Assembly (NCBI GenBank): GCA_963770035.1
Contig: CAVYON010000067.1
Coordinates: 310,001 to 374,000 of the forward strand
DNA: 64,000 bases
Direction of reading: 5' to 3'
Source: Roseiarcus sp963770035
GTDB taxonomy: Bacteria; Pseudomonadota; Alphaproteobacteria; Rhizobiales; Beijerinckiaceae
Positions 1 through 9,137 of this stretch are shown in pieces; within the stretch, counting starts at the first letter, position 1, and every line of letters begins with the position of its first letter. The notes beneath the pieces were generated by a model. That model ran no database searches. It was not told the origin of the DNA and saw only the letters and a list, made by a program, of their open reading frames with translations. Both the position numbers and the translations under genes were made by a program.

Positions 1-1628
1 CGCCGCCTCGGGTTGCCAATCGGCACGGCGAGAACCGGCCGCGCGAGATCGCCGGGCAGGCCCGCGCCGGCCTCGGCGATCGGGAACGGCGCGCCAGGCG
101 CCACCGCGGGAAGGGGCGGTTCGCCGTCGCTCAGGATTTCGCGATGCTGAGCCTCCCAGCCGATGCTTTCGGAGCGGCGGAGCGTTCCCTCCTCGTGGCG
201 GAAGATCGCCGCCGAGGCGAGCCGGAGGGCCTTGAGCGGCGCCTCGACCAGCCGCCGCTCGATCTCGGCCACGCTGTCGGCGCGCCGGATCTCATGACCC
301 GCCTCCTCGAGCCGTCGCTCGGCGCGGCGGAAGTCCCGGTCGAACAGCCGGTCGGCGAGCTCCGTCGTCCATTCGTGCGCACGCGAGATGATGAAGACCA
401 GGATCGAGGCGAGTACGATCCAGGCCCATTCGGGCAGGTCGGCCCACTCGTGAACCGTGTTCAGCTCCTCGTGGATGAGGAAGGCGGGCACGCTGAGCAG
501 GAGCCCGAGCAGCGTCGCGCGGCGCAGCGGCACCCAGACGCTGACCACCGTCGACCGACGCACCGCCTCGACGACAAACAGGCAAAGGACCGCGTTGACC
601 AGGTAGAGGTAGCCGACGAGATCTTCCGTGCCCGAGCCGGCGTGAAAGAGCGTGCTCGGCAGAGAAGTCTCCTGCCAGAGTTCGGCGATCAGGTACGCCG
701 GCAGGCCGATCAGGCAGCCCCAGATGACCCAACGGATCCGCTGGTAGTCGCGCGGGCTCAAGTCGCCGCGGCGGCCGATCAGGATCGCCAGCGCCGCCCC
801 ACTGACCAGAAAGCCCATGATCAGCGCGGCCCGCATGGCGAGTTCGGTCCGGAAGCCGAAGAGGGTGCCGAGGCTCATGAGTTCGACGGCCAGGAACACG
901 AGCGCCAGCGCCGGCAACGCACGTAGGACGAGGCGCCAGCGCCCATCCGTCCGGTCGACCGGCGCCCTCAGGGCGAACAGGATCAGGCCCGCATAGGCGA
1001 CCGCCTGAAGGACGCACGAGGCGACGTCCTGTGTGAATAGCGCCCACGGCCACTGTTGCAGCCAGGCGAGGAACTGGAACTGCTGGCCGGGGTTGAAATA
1101 CATGACGTAGGCGAAGAATCCCCAGGTCATCGGCCCCGGCCGGATCCATACGAGGTAAGCCGCGCCGAGCACCACGAGAACCCCGGCGATCACGGTCAGG
1201 GCCGTGACGATGTCGACGGCGACCGAGGTCGGCCGCGCTCTCGCGAGGAGCGTGACTTCGCGAGCCGGCCGGTCGGCCTCGCCGGACAAGGCCACGGCCG
1301 CCTGCCGGCCCGGCTGGACGTAGGTTACGCCGCCCCAGAGGGCGAGGTTGCTCGCGCAGTGCACGGAGTCGAAGGGAGGGCAGCGCATCGTGGCAAGGTC
1401 GAGCCGGTCGCCAACCCTCAGGCCCGCGCGCCACGCCGGCGACTCCCCCTCCTCCGCGAAGGGACCCTGGTCATCGTAGACGAGCCCGTCGGCGTTGGTC
1501 GCCAAGCCGAACGAGCCGAGCGGCCGGACGATCCGGACGAAGTCGGGGACGATCATCGCCAGGGCATAAAAGGTCAGCAGGGCCAGGAGGCCGCGGCCGG
1601 CAAGCCTGCCAGCGTTTCGCGTCTTCAT
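1..1628 (-). CDS. membrane sensor protein with PDZ-like, multi-TM and GAF-like regions (3' end outside window)
   Basis: The reading frame starts at ATG 1626-1628 (MKTRNAGRLAGRGL) and stays open to the window edge, so the C-terminus is missing. An N-terminal signal/anchor helix is followed by a periplasmic segment of about 100 residues (WRAGLRVGDRLDLATMRC) that looks PDZ-like. Roughly eight hydrophobic helices follow, for example VTALTVIAGVLVVLGAAYLV. After the last helix come RAHEWTTELADRLFDRDFRR and a soluble region resembling a GAF input domain. Such proteins usually end in a histidine kinase or other output domain, but that part is not in the window. No gene lies immediately upstream. The architecture is read by eye; the output function is unknown. 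Confidence 0.7.
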   Translation of the reverse strand, partial: MKTRNAGRLAGRGLLALLTFYALAMIVPDFVRIVRPLGSFGLATNADGLVYDDQGPFAEEGESPAWRAGLRVGDRLDLATMRCPPFDSVHCASNLALWGGVTYVQPGRQAAVALSGEADRPAREVTLLARARPTSVAVDIVTALTVIAGVLVVLGAAYLVWIRPGPMTWGFFAYVMYFNPGQQFQFLAWLQQWPWALFTQDVASCVLQAVAYAGLILFALRAPVDRTDGRWRLVLRALPALALVFLAVELMSLGTLFGFRTELAMRAALIMGFLVSGAALAILIGRRGDLSPRDYQRIRWVIWGCLIGLPAYLIAELWQETSLPSTLFHAGSGTEDLVGYLYLVNAVLCLFVVEAVRRSTVVSVWVPLRRATLLGLLLSVPAFLIHEELNTVHEWADLPEWAWIVLASILVFIISRAHEWTTELADRLFDRDFRRAERRLEEAGHEIRRADSVAEIERRLVEAPLKALRLASAAIFRHEEGTLRRSESIGWEAQHREILSDGEPPLPAVAPGAPFPIAEAGAGLPGDLARPVLAVPIGNPRR

Positions 1629-1989
1629 GAGCGCGCGGCCGGTTGAAGGGCCCCGTCGGACCGCGCCCAGCGTATTGCCGCCAATGCATTCCCTGGCCGC
1701 GCGAGAACCGGGCCTTCGCGCCCGTCCTGAGCAGACGATATCTCAGAATGCGCCAACGATTGCATCGCTTGGGGCCCAGGATTCGGAATCGCAACCGCGA
1801 CAGCGATTTATCTTGGCACATTTGTTCGCCACAAAGCATCAGCGGAGGCGAGTGTAGACGCCGCGCCCGCGGGCGCGTTTTCGGCAGTATGGCCGATTGC
1901 CCGGGCGTCTGGCCCGCTGAAGGAGGCGTGAGCGCCTGCGGCTCTCGACACTCGGCTGGCTGAGGCGAAGGCGGCCCCCGGCCTCGCTC
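1629..1989. other. intergenic, no supported gene
   Basis: This stretch separates the start of the membrane sensor from the end of the DUF779 gene. The short frames in it lack a convincing ribosome site or family resemblance. Promoter elements for the minus-strand sensor would lie here, but none is clear enough to call. Confidence 0.5.
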
Positions 1990-2370
1990 TCAGTTCCCCC
2001 GCGGCGGTTCTCCGGTCGCGGCGAGTTCGTCGACCTCTTCGTCGGTGAAGACCCGGCTGCGCGTCAGGAAGCGGACGCCTTCGGGCGCTTCCACCGAAAA
2101 GCCGGCGCCGCGGCCGGGGACAACGTCGATGATCAATTGTGTGTGTCGCCAGTACTCGAATTGCGCCGCCCCGATGTAGAAGGGGCAGCCGGCGATTTCG
2201 CCGATGCGCACGTCCTGGCCGCCGACCTTGAATTCGCCGGCCGGGAAGCACATCGGGGCGGAGCCGTCGCAGCAGCCGCCCGACTGATGAAACATGAGGG
2301 GACCGTGCTGGCCCTTGAGCTTGTCCACCATCGCCGCAGCGGCGTCGGTGATGAGCACGCGGTCGGTCAT
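1990..2370 (-). CDS. DUF779 family protein (aldehyde dehydrogenase partner)
   Basis: A 126-residue soluble protein starting MTDRVLITDAAAAMVDKL. It carries the Cys-rich DUF779 signature HQSGGCCDGSAPMC near residue 30 and the segment QFEYWRHTQLIIDVVPGRG. DUF779 genes are typically found next to aldehyde dehydrogenases of the AldB/ExaC/AcoD group, as here: the dehydrogenase lies directly upstream on the same strand, separated by about 315 bp of repeat DNA. The two Cys pairs suggest metal or thiol chemistry, but the biochemical role of the family is not established. Length is normal for the family. Confidence 0.85.
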   Translation of the reverse strand: MTDRVLITDAAAAMVDKLKGQHGPLMFHQSGGCCDGSAPMCFPAGEFKVGGQDVRIGEIAGCPFYIGAAQFEYWRHTQLIIDVVPGRGAGFSVEAPEGVRFLTRSRVFTDEEVDELAATGEPPRGN

Positions 2371-2450
2371 CGCGAGTCCTCATGTTTCGAGTTGCCGACG
2401 CGGGGCAAACGGCGTCCCGCGCCTATGTCGCCCCCGACGTTCGCTGGGCG

Positions 2451-2668
2451 GGGTCGACAACCCGTCCCTAGGGGACGCCCGACGTTTCTACGGGCCTGTA
2501 GGGCGCGGTCGCTGACCGCGCCTCGCCGCCGCGCCGGGCGTTCTCGGCGGGGTCGACGACCCGTCCCTAGGGGACGCCCGAGCTTTCTACGGGCCTGTAG
2601 GGCGCGGTCGCTGACCGCGCCTCGCCGCCGCGCCGGGCGTTCTCCGCGGGGTCGACGACCCCGCCCTA
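2451..2668. repeat. 99-bp tandem repeat, two copies plus a partial third
   Basis: Unit 1 starts at 2451, unit 2 at 2550 and a partial third at 2649, so the period is exactly 99 bp with few differences. Each full unit contains the imperfect palindrome GCGCGGTCGCTGACCGCGC (2503-2521 and 2602-2620), able to form an 8-bp stem with a 3-nt loop. The array lies between the aldehyde dehydrogenase gene and the DUF779 gene. Related palindromes occur at 7164-7203, which suggests a dispersed REP-like family. Confidence 0.85.
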
Positions 2669-2685
2669 CAGTCGCTCGGCCTCGC

Positions 2686-4206
2686 TCAGAAGAAGCCCAG
2701 CGCCTTCGGCGAATAGCTGATCAAGAGGTTCTTGGTTTGCTGATAATGGTCGAGCATCATCTTGTGGGTTTCGCGCCCGATGCCCGACTGCTTGTAGCCG
2801 CCGAAGGCCGCGTGAGCCGGATAGGCGTGATAGCAGTTGATCCACACGCGCCCGGCATGAATGCCGCGGCCGAAACGATAGTAACGGGTACCGTAGCGGG
2901 TCCAGACCCCGGCGCCAAGGCCGTAGAGCGTATCGTTGGCGATGGCGAGCGCCTCCGCCTCGTCCTTGAACTTGGTCACCGACACGACCGGCCCAAAGAT
3001 CTCCTCCTGGAACACGCGCATCTTGTTGTGGCCGGCGAAGATCGTCGGCTCGACATAGTAGCCTCCCTCTAGCTCGCCCTCGAGGTGGGCGCGCTTGCCG
3101 CCGGTCAGAACCTTCGCGCCCTCCTGCTTGCCGATGTCCATGTAGGACAGGATCTTCTCGAGCTGATCGGTCGAGGCCTGGGCGCCGATCATCGTCGTCG
3201 GGTCGAGCGGGTGACCCTGCTTGACCTTCTTCACCCGCTCCACCGCGCGCTCCATGAATTTGTCGTAGATCGACTCCTGGATCAGCGCGCGGCTCGGGCA
3301 GGTGCAGACTTCGCCCTGGTTCAGCGCGAACATGGCGAAACCTTCGAGCGCCTTGTCGAAGTAGTCGTCGTCGGCCTCCATCACGTCTTCGAAGAAGATG
3401 TTGGGCGACTTGCCGCCGAGTTCGAGCGTGACCGGGATCAGGTTCTCCGAGGCGTACTGCATGATCAGCCGCCCGGTCGTGGTCTCGCCGGTGAAGGCGA
3501 TCTTGGCGATGCGCTTCGACGACGCGAGCGGCTTGCCGGCTTCGAGGCCGAAACCATTGACGACGTTGATGACGCCGGCGGGCAAGAGATCGCCAATCAC
3601 TTCCATCATGGCCAGAATGCCGAGCGGCGTCTGTTCCGCCGGCTTGAGGACGACGCAATTGCCGGCGGCGACCGCCGGCGCAAGCTTCCACACCGCCATC
3701 AGCATCGGGAAGTTCCAGGGAATGATCTGGCCGACGACGCCCAGCGGCTCATGGTAGTGATAGGCGACCGTGTCGTGGTCGATCTCTCCGAGCGAGCCCT
3801 CCTGGGCGCGCAGCGCGCCGGCGAAATAGCGCCAATGATCGACGCAGAGCGGCAGATCGGCCGCGGTCGTCTCGCGGATCGGCTTGCCGTTGTCGAGCGT
3901 CTCGACCAGCGCCAGAAGATCGAGATTGGATTCGATGCGGTCGGCGATCTTGAGCATGATCAGGGAGCGCTCCGCCGCCGCGGTCCGGCCCCAGGCGTCC
4001 TTGGCCGCGTGCGCCGCGTCGAGCGCGAGCTCGATGTCGGCTGCCGAGGAGCGCGGGATTGCGCACAGCTTCTTGCCGGTGATCGGGCTGGGGTTGTCGA
4101 AATAGCGCCCCTCGACCGGGGCGACCCATTTGCCGCCGATGAAATTGTCGTACTTCTCGCGGATGAGCCCTTTCGCTGCGACCTTGTCGATGGCTGCCTG
4201 GTACAT
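2686..4206 (-). CDS. NAD-dependent aldehyde dehydrogenase (AldB/ExaC/AcoD type)
   Basis: Oxidises aldehydes such as acetaldehyde to acids with NAD(P)+. The 506-residue protein is full length. It shows the coenzyme-binding motif FTGETTTGR, the general-base Glu in TLELGGKSP (about residue 262) and the catalytic Cys in QGEVCTCPSR (about residue 301). The CTC pair and the downstream DUF779 gene are typical of the AldB/ExaC/AcoD subgroup. I chose ATG 4206 (MYQAAIDKVAAKGL) because GGAGGAAACC sits just upstream; a start 69 bp further upstream has no such site. Family members act in ethanol, acetoin or alcohol oxidation, and the true substrate here is not known. Confidence 0.92.
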   Translation of the reverse strand: MYQAAIDKVAAKGLIREKYDNFIGGKWVAPVEGRYFDNPSPITGKKLCAIPRSSAADIELALDAAHAAKDAWGRTAAAERSLIMLKIADRIESNLDLLALVETLDNGKPIRETTAADLPLCVDHWRYFAGALRAQEGSLGEIDHDTVAYHYHEPLGVVGQIIPWNFPMLMAVWKLAPAVAAGNCVVLKPAEQTPLGILAMMEVIGDLLPAGVINVVNGFGLEAGKPLASSKRIAKIAFTGETTTGRLIMQYASENLIPVTLELGGKSPNIFFEDVMEADDDYFDKALEGFAMFALNQGEVCTCPSRALIQESIYDKFMERAVERVKKVKQGHPLDPTTMIGAQASTDQLEKILSYMDIGKQEGAKVLTGGKRAHLEGELEGGYYVEPTIFAGHNKMRVFQEEIFGPVVSVTKFKDEAEALAIANDTLYGLGAGVWTRYGTRYYRFGRGIHAGRVWINCYHAYPAHAAFGGYKQSGIGRETHKMMLDHYQQTKNLLISYSPKALGFF

Positions 4207-4708
4207 GGTTTCCTCCTTGGCAATTGCGCCGCAGGCCCGAGGGCCGGCGGGCAGCTTGCCGTTATGTTCGTTCAAATATGTCGAAGAGGCAACCGGGCTT
4301 TGAAACTCGCAAAGACAAAAGCTTTGGGAAACCGGAACTTCGTGTTATATTTCTGTTTATCGGAAAAGACTGATCCCGCGCGGGGCGGGCGACCGAGTAC
4401 GGCATGGAAGAGGAGAGGCGGTTGAAGGCGGGAGACCTAGGTCCGCTGGCCGGCGCAAGGGGCGCCTGGGCGAATGGCCCTTGCAAGTTTTTTCTGCTTC
4501 ATACGCCCGTAAGCCATTGATAAGTCACGATCCGCGGAAATTTTTTGCAACTTTTTGAAGGCCATGGAAATTTTTTGAAGCCCCCCAGCGGAAGGAAATG
4601 GAAAATTTTGGAAGGCTTCGGAAGGAAACTGAAATCGCACGGTCGGGCGTGGCCGGTGGCCGCCGGATGAAGTTTGCCGGGCGGGATCGGCGCGCCCGGC
4701 GGGCCGTC
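4207..4708. promoter_or_regulatory. 500-bp upstream region with A/T-rich microrepeats
   Basis: This gap lies upstream of the aldehyde dehydrogenase and downstream of the acylase gene. Between about 4535 and 4630 the motif GGAAATTTTTTG/GAAGG recurs several times in direct orientation, in strong contrast to the GC-rich surroundings. No convincing gene is present: the frame covering 4437-4796 on the minus strand has no family resemblance. The repeats could be activator sites or bent DNA controlling the dehydrogenase. That is inference from position. Confidence 0.35.
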
Positions 4709-7081
4709 TCACGGCGTCATTGTGAGTAGCCGCGCGCCGGCCTTTTTCAGGTCGTCTTCGCTTCCGGTGAGCGGGATCGACTTCACGTCGTTCCACAGCG
4801 GCACGAGGTCGCCGTAGTGGGGCGAAAAGATATGGCCGGACTCGCCGGTCGTGATCATGAACCGCGACGTCTCCGGGTCGGCCAGATCGTACAGCCCACG
4901 ATAACCGGCGGCGTGGGTGCGAGCGAACGGCTTGTCTCTCGGCGCCTCGAAGCCGCCGCCGCGGTTCAAGGTGTAGAAGCCGCCGCTCGAAGGGACGCTG
5001 AGGTCGCTTAAGCGGTCGAGCAGCGGCACATGGCTGAAGACCCGGTGCTGCAACAGGCTCACGTGCTCATGGCCCCAGCGCCACTGGCTCATGTCGGCGC
5101 CGTCGCGCTTGACCAGCAGGGCGAGGCCGTCGTCGAGCGCCTGGCCGAGCGTCCGCTTGCAGTCCGGATCGGGCTTGCCCGGCGCATCGCACCATGAGGG
5201 ATGGTCCGTCATCAGCGCAATCAGCGTCGTCGCCGCGAACGGGCCCTTGGCGTCCATGTCGATCCCGGTCTTGTCCTCCATCAGGAGGCGGCGGAGCGAA
5301 GCCATGAAGGCGGTGAAGATCAAGGGCTCGGGGCGATCCTTGTCCATCGCCGCGTTCCAGCTCGCGAGCATCGCCTGCGCCTGGCGCGCGCGCTCGTCCG
5401 AGGGCGCGATCCTGGCGATGAACGGCTGCAGCGCCTTGGCCGCCAGCGACACGATATCGCCCTGCATCGCGGCCGACGTCGCCACACTGTGCTTGTCGAT
5501 CGTATCGAGGAACGCTTGGATGCGGCGGGCGCGGAACGGCTCCTCCCAATCCTGCCCGAGGGTCGGCTGGTGGTCGTCGGCGACGTTGGCGTTGTTGGCG
5601 TTGAAGGCGAAGCCGGCGTCCGGATTGTGGAGCTGCGGCAGCCGCTCGAAGGGAACCGTCCCGATCCAATCGAACGCCCCTGAGGCGCCGTCGACCGGCG
5701 CGAGGCCATCGCCCGACTTGCGCAAAGGCACGAGGCCAGGGCTGACGAAGCCGATGTCTCCGGTCACGTCGGCGTAGACGACGTTTTGCGTCGGCGCGAC
5801 GACGAGGCTCAGCGCCGCAAGCGTCTCGTTCCAGTTGCGCGCCCCGTCGAGCCGCACCACCGCGTCCATCGTCGTGTCGCGGTCGGTGAGCCCGGTGAAG
5901 GCCAGCGCGATCGCCTTGCCCGGCGCGGCGATGCTCGCGAGCTCGTCGCTGACGTCCGACAGGATCGGCCCGTGTCGGGTCGAGCGCACCGTCAGCGTCA
6001 CGTCGGCGCCGCCCTTGACGCGAATGGTTTCCTGCCGGGTCTCGAACGGCTTGGGTCCGTCTGGCGTCAGGTATTTCGTCGGGTCGGACGGATCGATCGT
6101 CTCGACGAACAGATCCTGCGTGTCGGTGTCGGCGGTGGTGAATCCCCAAGCGATATGATCGTTCTGGCCGAGCAGCACGATCGGCGTTCCGGGCACGGTC
6201 GCGCCCTTGATCCAGCCGTCGGGCGTCACGATCCGCGCGAGATACCATAAGATCGGCGCGCCGAGGCCGAGATGGGGGTCGTTGGCGAGGATCGGCTTGC
6301 CGCTGACTGTGCGCGAGCCCGAGAGGACCCATTCGTTGGACGCGCCACGGTTGAGGCCGGTCAAGGCGCCGATCGCGTCGTCGATGCGGTCGAGGCTCGC
6401 GTGCTCGTCGCCGCGCTTGGGCTCAGTCGTGATCGGGTCGCCCGGCTTCAGGCCCGGGAAGAACCAGCCGACCTTGTCCGGCCCGAGCTTCTGGGCGATC
6501 CTGGCGCGCAAAGCCTCCTGCTCGCGGTTGTGCGACAGTTCGAGCGCCATCAGCTTCATCCAGACGATCGAATCGGCCGGCTTCCACGGCTCAGGTGTCA
6601 CGCCGACGAGCAGGAACTCGGGCGGCAGGGCGTCCTTGTGCGTGTCGAGGAACGTGTTGACGCCCTCGGCGTAGGCCTGCAGGCGCCTTTGCGTCTCGGC
6701 CGACAAGGCCGCGAAGCTCGCCTCCGCCTCGCGGTAGAGACCGAGGGTGCGGATGAACTTGTCGACCTTGAGGAGGTCGGCGCCGAACGTCTCCGCGGCC
6801 CGCCCCTGCCCGACCCGGCGGCTCACCTCCATCTGGAACAGCCGCTCGCTGGCGTGCATGTAGCCCAGCGCCCGGGCGGCGTCGTCCATATTGGCGGCGA
6901 AGATGTGCGGCACGGCGTGGGCGTCGCGCCAGACGCGGACATCCGCCTTGAGGCCGGGCAATGTCTCGGTCCCCGAATAGCTCGGCATGGCGCGCCAGAA
7001 CAGCCACACGCCGGCGAACGCCCCGACAATCGCCAGCGTGACGATGAGGCGGAAAAGCCACTTGATCAGACGCCAGCGCAC
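4709..7081 (-). CDS. penicillin acylase family (S45) amidohydrolase
   Basis: N-terminal-nucleophile amidase that normally self-cleaves into alpha and beta chains and hydrolyses side-chain amides or N-acyl homoserine lactones. The 790-residue protein starts MRWRLIKWLFRLIVTLAIVG, an uncleaved anchor or signal helix placing it in the periplasm. The expected nucleophile is Ser248 in NRGASNEWVLSGSRT, at the alpha/beta junction, followed by LANDPHLGLGAP, which is characteristic of the family. The helical N-terminal ALGYMHASERLFQME is also typical. It appears monocistronic. Whether it quorum-quenches or acts on other amides cannot be told from sequence. Confidence 0.92.
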   Translation of the reverse strand: MRWRLIKWLFRLIVTLAIVGAFAGVWLFWRAMPSYSGTETLPGLKADVRVWRDAHAVPHIFAANMDDAARALGYMHASERLFQMEVSRRVGQGRAAETFGADLLKVDKFIRTLGLYREAEASFAALSAETQRRLQAYAEGVNTFLDTHKDALPPEFLLVGVTPEPWKPADSIVWMKLMALELSHNREQEALRARIAQKLGPDKVGWFFPGLKPGDPITTEPKRGDEHASLDRIDDAIGALTGLNRGASNEWVLSGSRTVSGKPILANDPHLGLGAPILWYLARIVTPDGWIKGATVPGTPIVLLGQNDHIAWGFTTADTDTQDLFVETIDPSDPTKYLTPDGPKPFETRQETIRVKGGADVTLTVRSTRHGPILSDVSDELASIAAPGKAIALAFTGLTDRDTTMDAVVRLDGARNWNETLAALSLVVAPTQNVVYADVTGDIGFVSPGLVPLRKSGDGLAPVDGASGAFDWIGTVPFERLPQLHNPDAGFAFNANNANVADDHQPTLGQDWEEPFRARRIQAFLDTIDKHSVATSAAMQGDIVSLAAKALQPFIARIAPSDERARQAQAMLASWNAAMDKDRPEPLIFTAFMASLRRLLMEDKTGIDMDAKGPFAATTLIALMTDHPSWCDAPGKPDPDCKRTLGQALDDGLALLVKRDGADMSQWRWGHEHVSLLQHRVFSHVPLLDRLSDLSVPSSGGFYTLNRGGGFEAPRDKPFARTHAAGYRGLYDLADPETSRFMITTGESGHIFSPHYGDLVPLWNDVKSIPLTGSEDDLKKAGARLLTMTP

Positions 7082-7163
7082 GGTTTTGTCCCCAAGGGCG
7101 TTTCGCGACCGTCAATCAACCCGTACTCGCCGTCAAAGTCCATCCGTGAAACTGTAGCTGTAA

Positions 7164-7203
7164 CCGCGATCGCTGATCGCGGTCGCGCGGTCAGCGACCG
7201 CGC
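7164..7203. repeat. pair of REP-like palindromes
   Basis: Two adjacent imperfect palindromes, CCGCGATCGCTGATCGCGG (7164-7182) and GCGCGGTCAGCGACCGCGC (7185-7203), each form an 8-bp stem with a 3-nt loop. The second is the inverse of the palindrome inside the 99-bp tandem repeat near 2.5 kb. They sit between the xthA stop and the acylase start and may also act as a transcription barrier. Confidence 0.7.
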
Positions 7204-7223
7204 CTACAAGGGCGCGCCGCACC

Positions 7224-8030
7224 TTACAGCGATAGCGTCACCTTGACCGGGACGTGGTCGGAGGGGCGATCCCAGCCGCGGGCTTCGCGCATGACCTCCA
7301 TGGCCGCGACGGCCTCGCCGAGCGCCGGGCTGACCCAGACGTGATCGAGCCGCCTCCCCTTGTTGGCGCTGGCCCAGTCGGGCGAGCGGTAGCTCCACCA
7401 CGTGTAAAGCTTTTCGGATTCGGGCACGAACTTGCGCAGGGCGTCGACCCACGGGCCCGCCGCTTGCGCGCTCTTCAGCTTTTCGATCTCGACGGACGTA
7501 TGGCTGACCACATTGATCAGCGCCTTGTGGCTCCAGACGTCATGTTCGAGCGGAGCGATGTTGAGATCGCCGACCAAAATCGCCCGGCCGGCCGCCGCCT
7601 TGTCGCTCGCCGCCCAATCCGCCATCTCGTCGACGAAGGCGAGCTTGTGCGCGAACTTGGGGTTGATCTCCGGGTCGGGTTCGTCACCGCCAGCCGGCAC
7701 GTAGAAATTGTGCAGTTCCAAGTCTTTCAGCGGACCGTCGAGGACAACCCGCAGATGGCGCGCGTCGCCCTTCTTGCAGAAGTCGCGCACCGAATGCGAC
7801 TGAAACGGCACGCGCGAGACGATGGCGACGCCGTGGTAGCCCTTCTGGCCGCTGATCGCGATGTGCGGATAGCCGGCGGCGCGGAACGCGCCATGCGGGA
7901 AATTGGCATCAGGGCACTTGGTCTCCTGCAAGCAGAGGACGTCGGGCGCCTTTTCGGCGAGGTAGCGCGCGACGAGGTCGATGCGCAGGCGAACCGAGTT
8001 GATGTTCCAGGTCGTGACGGAGAAGTCCAA
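7224..8030 (-). CDS. xthA: exodeoxyribonuclease III (AP endonuclease)
   Basis: Base-excision repair enzyme that cleaves DNA at abasic sites and has 3' exonuclease activity. The EEP-fold signatures are all present: TTWNINSVRLRI at the N-terminus, LCLQETKCPD (metal-binding Glu), LVGDLNIAP, the LDHVW segment and RPSDHVPV (catalytic Asp-His) near the C-terminus. The most economical start is TTG 8030 (MDFSVTTWNIN), with GAGG a few bases upstream; GTG at 8042 is an alternative. Length of about 268 residues is normal. It is followed closely by REP-like palindromes. Confidence 0.93.
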   Translation of the reverse strand: MDFSVTTWNINSVRLRIDLVARYLAEKAPDVLCLQETKCPDANFPHGAFRAAGYPHIAISGQKGYHGVAIVSRVPFQSHSVRDFCKKGDARHLRVVLDGPLKDLELHNFYVPAGGDEPDPEINPKFAHKLAFVDEMADWAASDKAAAGRAILVGDLNIAPLEHDVWSHKALINVVSHTSVEIEKLKSAQAAGPWVDALRKFVPESEKLYTWWSYRSPDWASANKGRRLDHVWVSPALGEAVAAMEVMREARGWDRPSDHVPVKVTLSL

Positions 8031-8177
8031 GGGAGGCCTCACTGACGGGAAGCGCCAGAAGCCCCAGGACGAGCGTCCGCGCAAGGCCGGCGTGCGGATT
8101 TCCCACAGGCCGAGCCTGCCGCAGCCCTAAAGCCGTCAATTCCGGCAGGCGGACCTCTTGGGCTCTCCGCGGCGCCG

Positions 8178-8777
8178 TCAGGCCGCGACCCGCTTTCCAT
8201 AGCCGGAAGTGATGAACTGCCCTTCGTCGCAATTGCCCTTGCATGCGGTCACGGCCAGCAATTCGAACCAGTTGAGCCAGGACACATTCCCAAGCCACAG
8301 CCTCTTCGCCTGGCCGTCTCCCTCGTCCGCGTAGATCGCGAACAGCGGATCGCTCCTGTCTTCCCCTCGGGGAAACACCACCGTCGCAAACCCCCCGTCT
8401 TCGGCGAGGAAGCCGGGGTGGCGGCGCGCCTGATCGATGTCGAGGGCCGTCGGGGCGCCCGGTTGGGAGCGCTCCGGGTGCAGGCAGAAGATCTCGCGCC
8501 CTTTTTTGCCGCGAATACCGCAGGCGTCGCGGAGCGCACCGTGCGCGGCGGCGAGCATTTTGGCGAACGCGGGCAACCTGGCGGCGTCGAACGGGCGACA
8601 GGCCTGCGAATAGGTTCCGTTGTCTCCGGAGAAGATGGTCGCCGCGCCTGCGGGATAGGCCGGGTCCGAAGAATCGACGCAGATCGCGAACACGTCGTTT
8701 GCAGCGACCGCGCCGAACATCCTGGTCAGTTCGGCTTTCGCTCCCACGATGCGCGTGTCGGCCTTTGAGTCATCCAT
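8178..8777 (-). CDS. hypothetical protein
   Basis: A 199-residue soluble protein starting MDDSKADTRIVGAKAELTRM with AAAGGACC upstream. I do not recognise a family. It has several Cys residues (DACGIRGKKGREIFCLH and TACKGNCDEGQF near the C-terminus) and an aromatic segment LWLGNVSWLNWFELLAVT. There is no signal peptide or membrane helix. Codon use is like its neighbours, so it looks like a real gene and not a shadow. It lies about 150 bp upstream of xthA on the same strand, with no clear operon link. Confidence 0.65.
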   Translation of the reverse strand: MDDSKADTRIVGAKAELTRMFGAVAANDVFAICVDSSDPAYPAGAATIFSGDNGTYSQACRPFDAARLPAFAKMLAAAHGALRDACGIRGKKGREIFCLHPERSQPGAPTALDIDQARRHPGFLAEDGGFATVVFPRGEDRSDPLFAIYADEGDGQAKRLWLGNVSWLNWFELLAVTACKGNCDEGQFITSGYGKRVAA

Positions 8778-9137
8778 GATCGAGGGTCCTTTTCGGAAAT
8801 TGTTCTGCTTTCGATCGAAGGGCGACCGTACGCCTGGAGGATGCAAACGAGGTTGGCGTTGTGCGCCGCAGCAGGGAAAATGCTCCGAGTTGGTAAGCGC
8901 TTTCTTCACGAACCCGTCCGCTCCGCTGCGATACATTGCTTCTTGCCGGTATCGGCGGCGACATCTGGGTGCGCCGCCCCTGCCCCGCCGCGTTCATGAA
9001 ATCAGGATAGGACCGCGTGCGGTCCATTGCGATGAGTGTTCAGGCCGATAGTGACTTACGCTTTGCGCCTGTTGCGGAAGGAGACGGCCCATGCCGCTCG
9101 ACCATTTGGGCCTTCGCCTCTCATTCGCCGAACAGAA

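Noticed and set aside
292..1434. 380-codon minus-strand frame at the left end
   Set aside because: Arg/Pro/Gly-rich shadow of the membrane sensor gene, which is read in another frame and is open to the window edge.
2451..2668. CRISPR array
   Set aside because: The units are contiguous 99-bp tandem repeats without spacers, and no cas genes are present.
4437..4796. 119-codon minus-strand frame over the microrepeats
   Set aside because: No ribosome site or family resemblance; it extends into the acylase 3' end and is low-complexity.
5067..6332. 421-codon minus-strand frame inside the acylase gene
   Set aside because: It overlaps the well-supported penicillin acylase on the same strand and has shadow composition.
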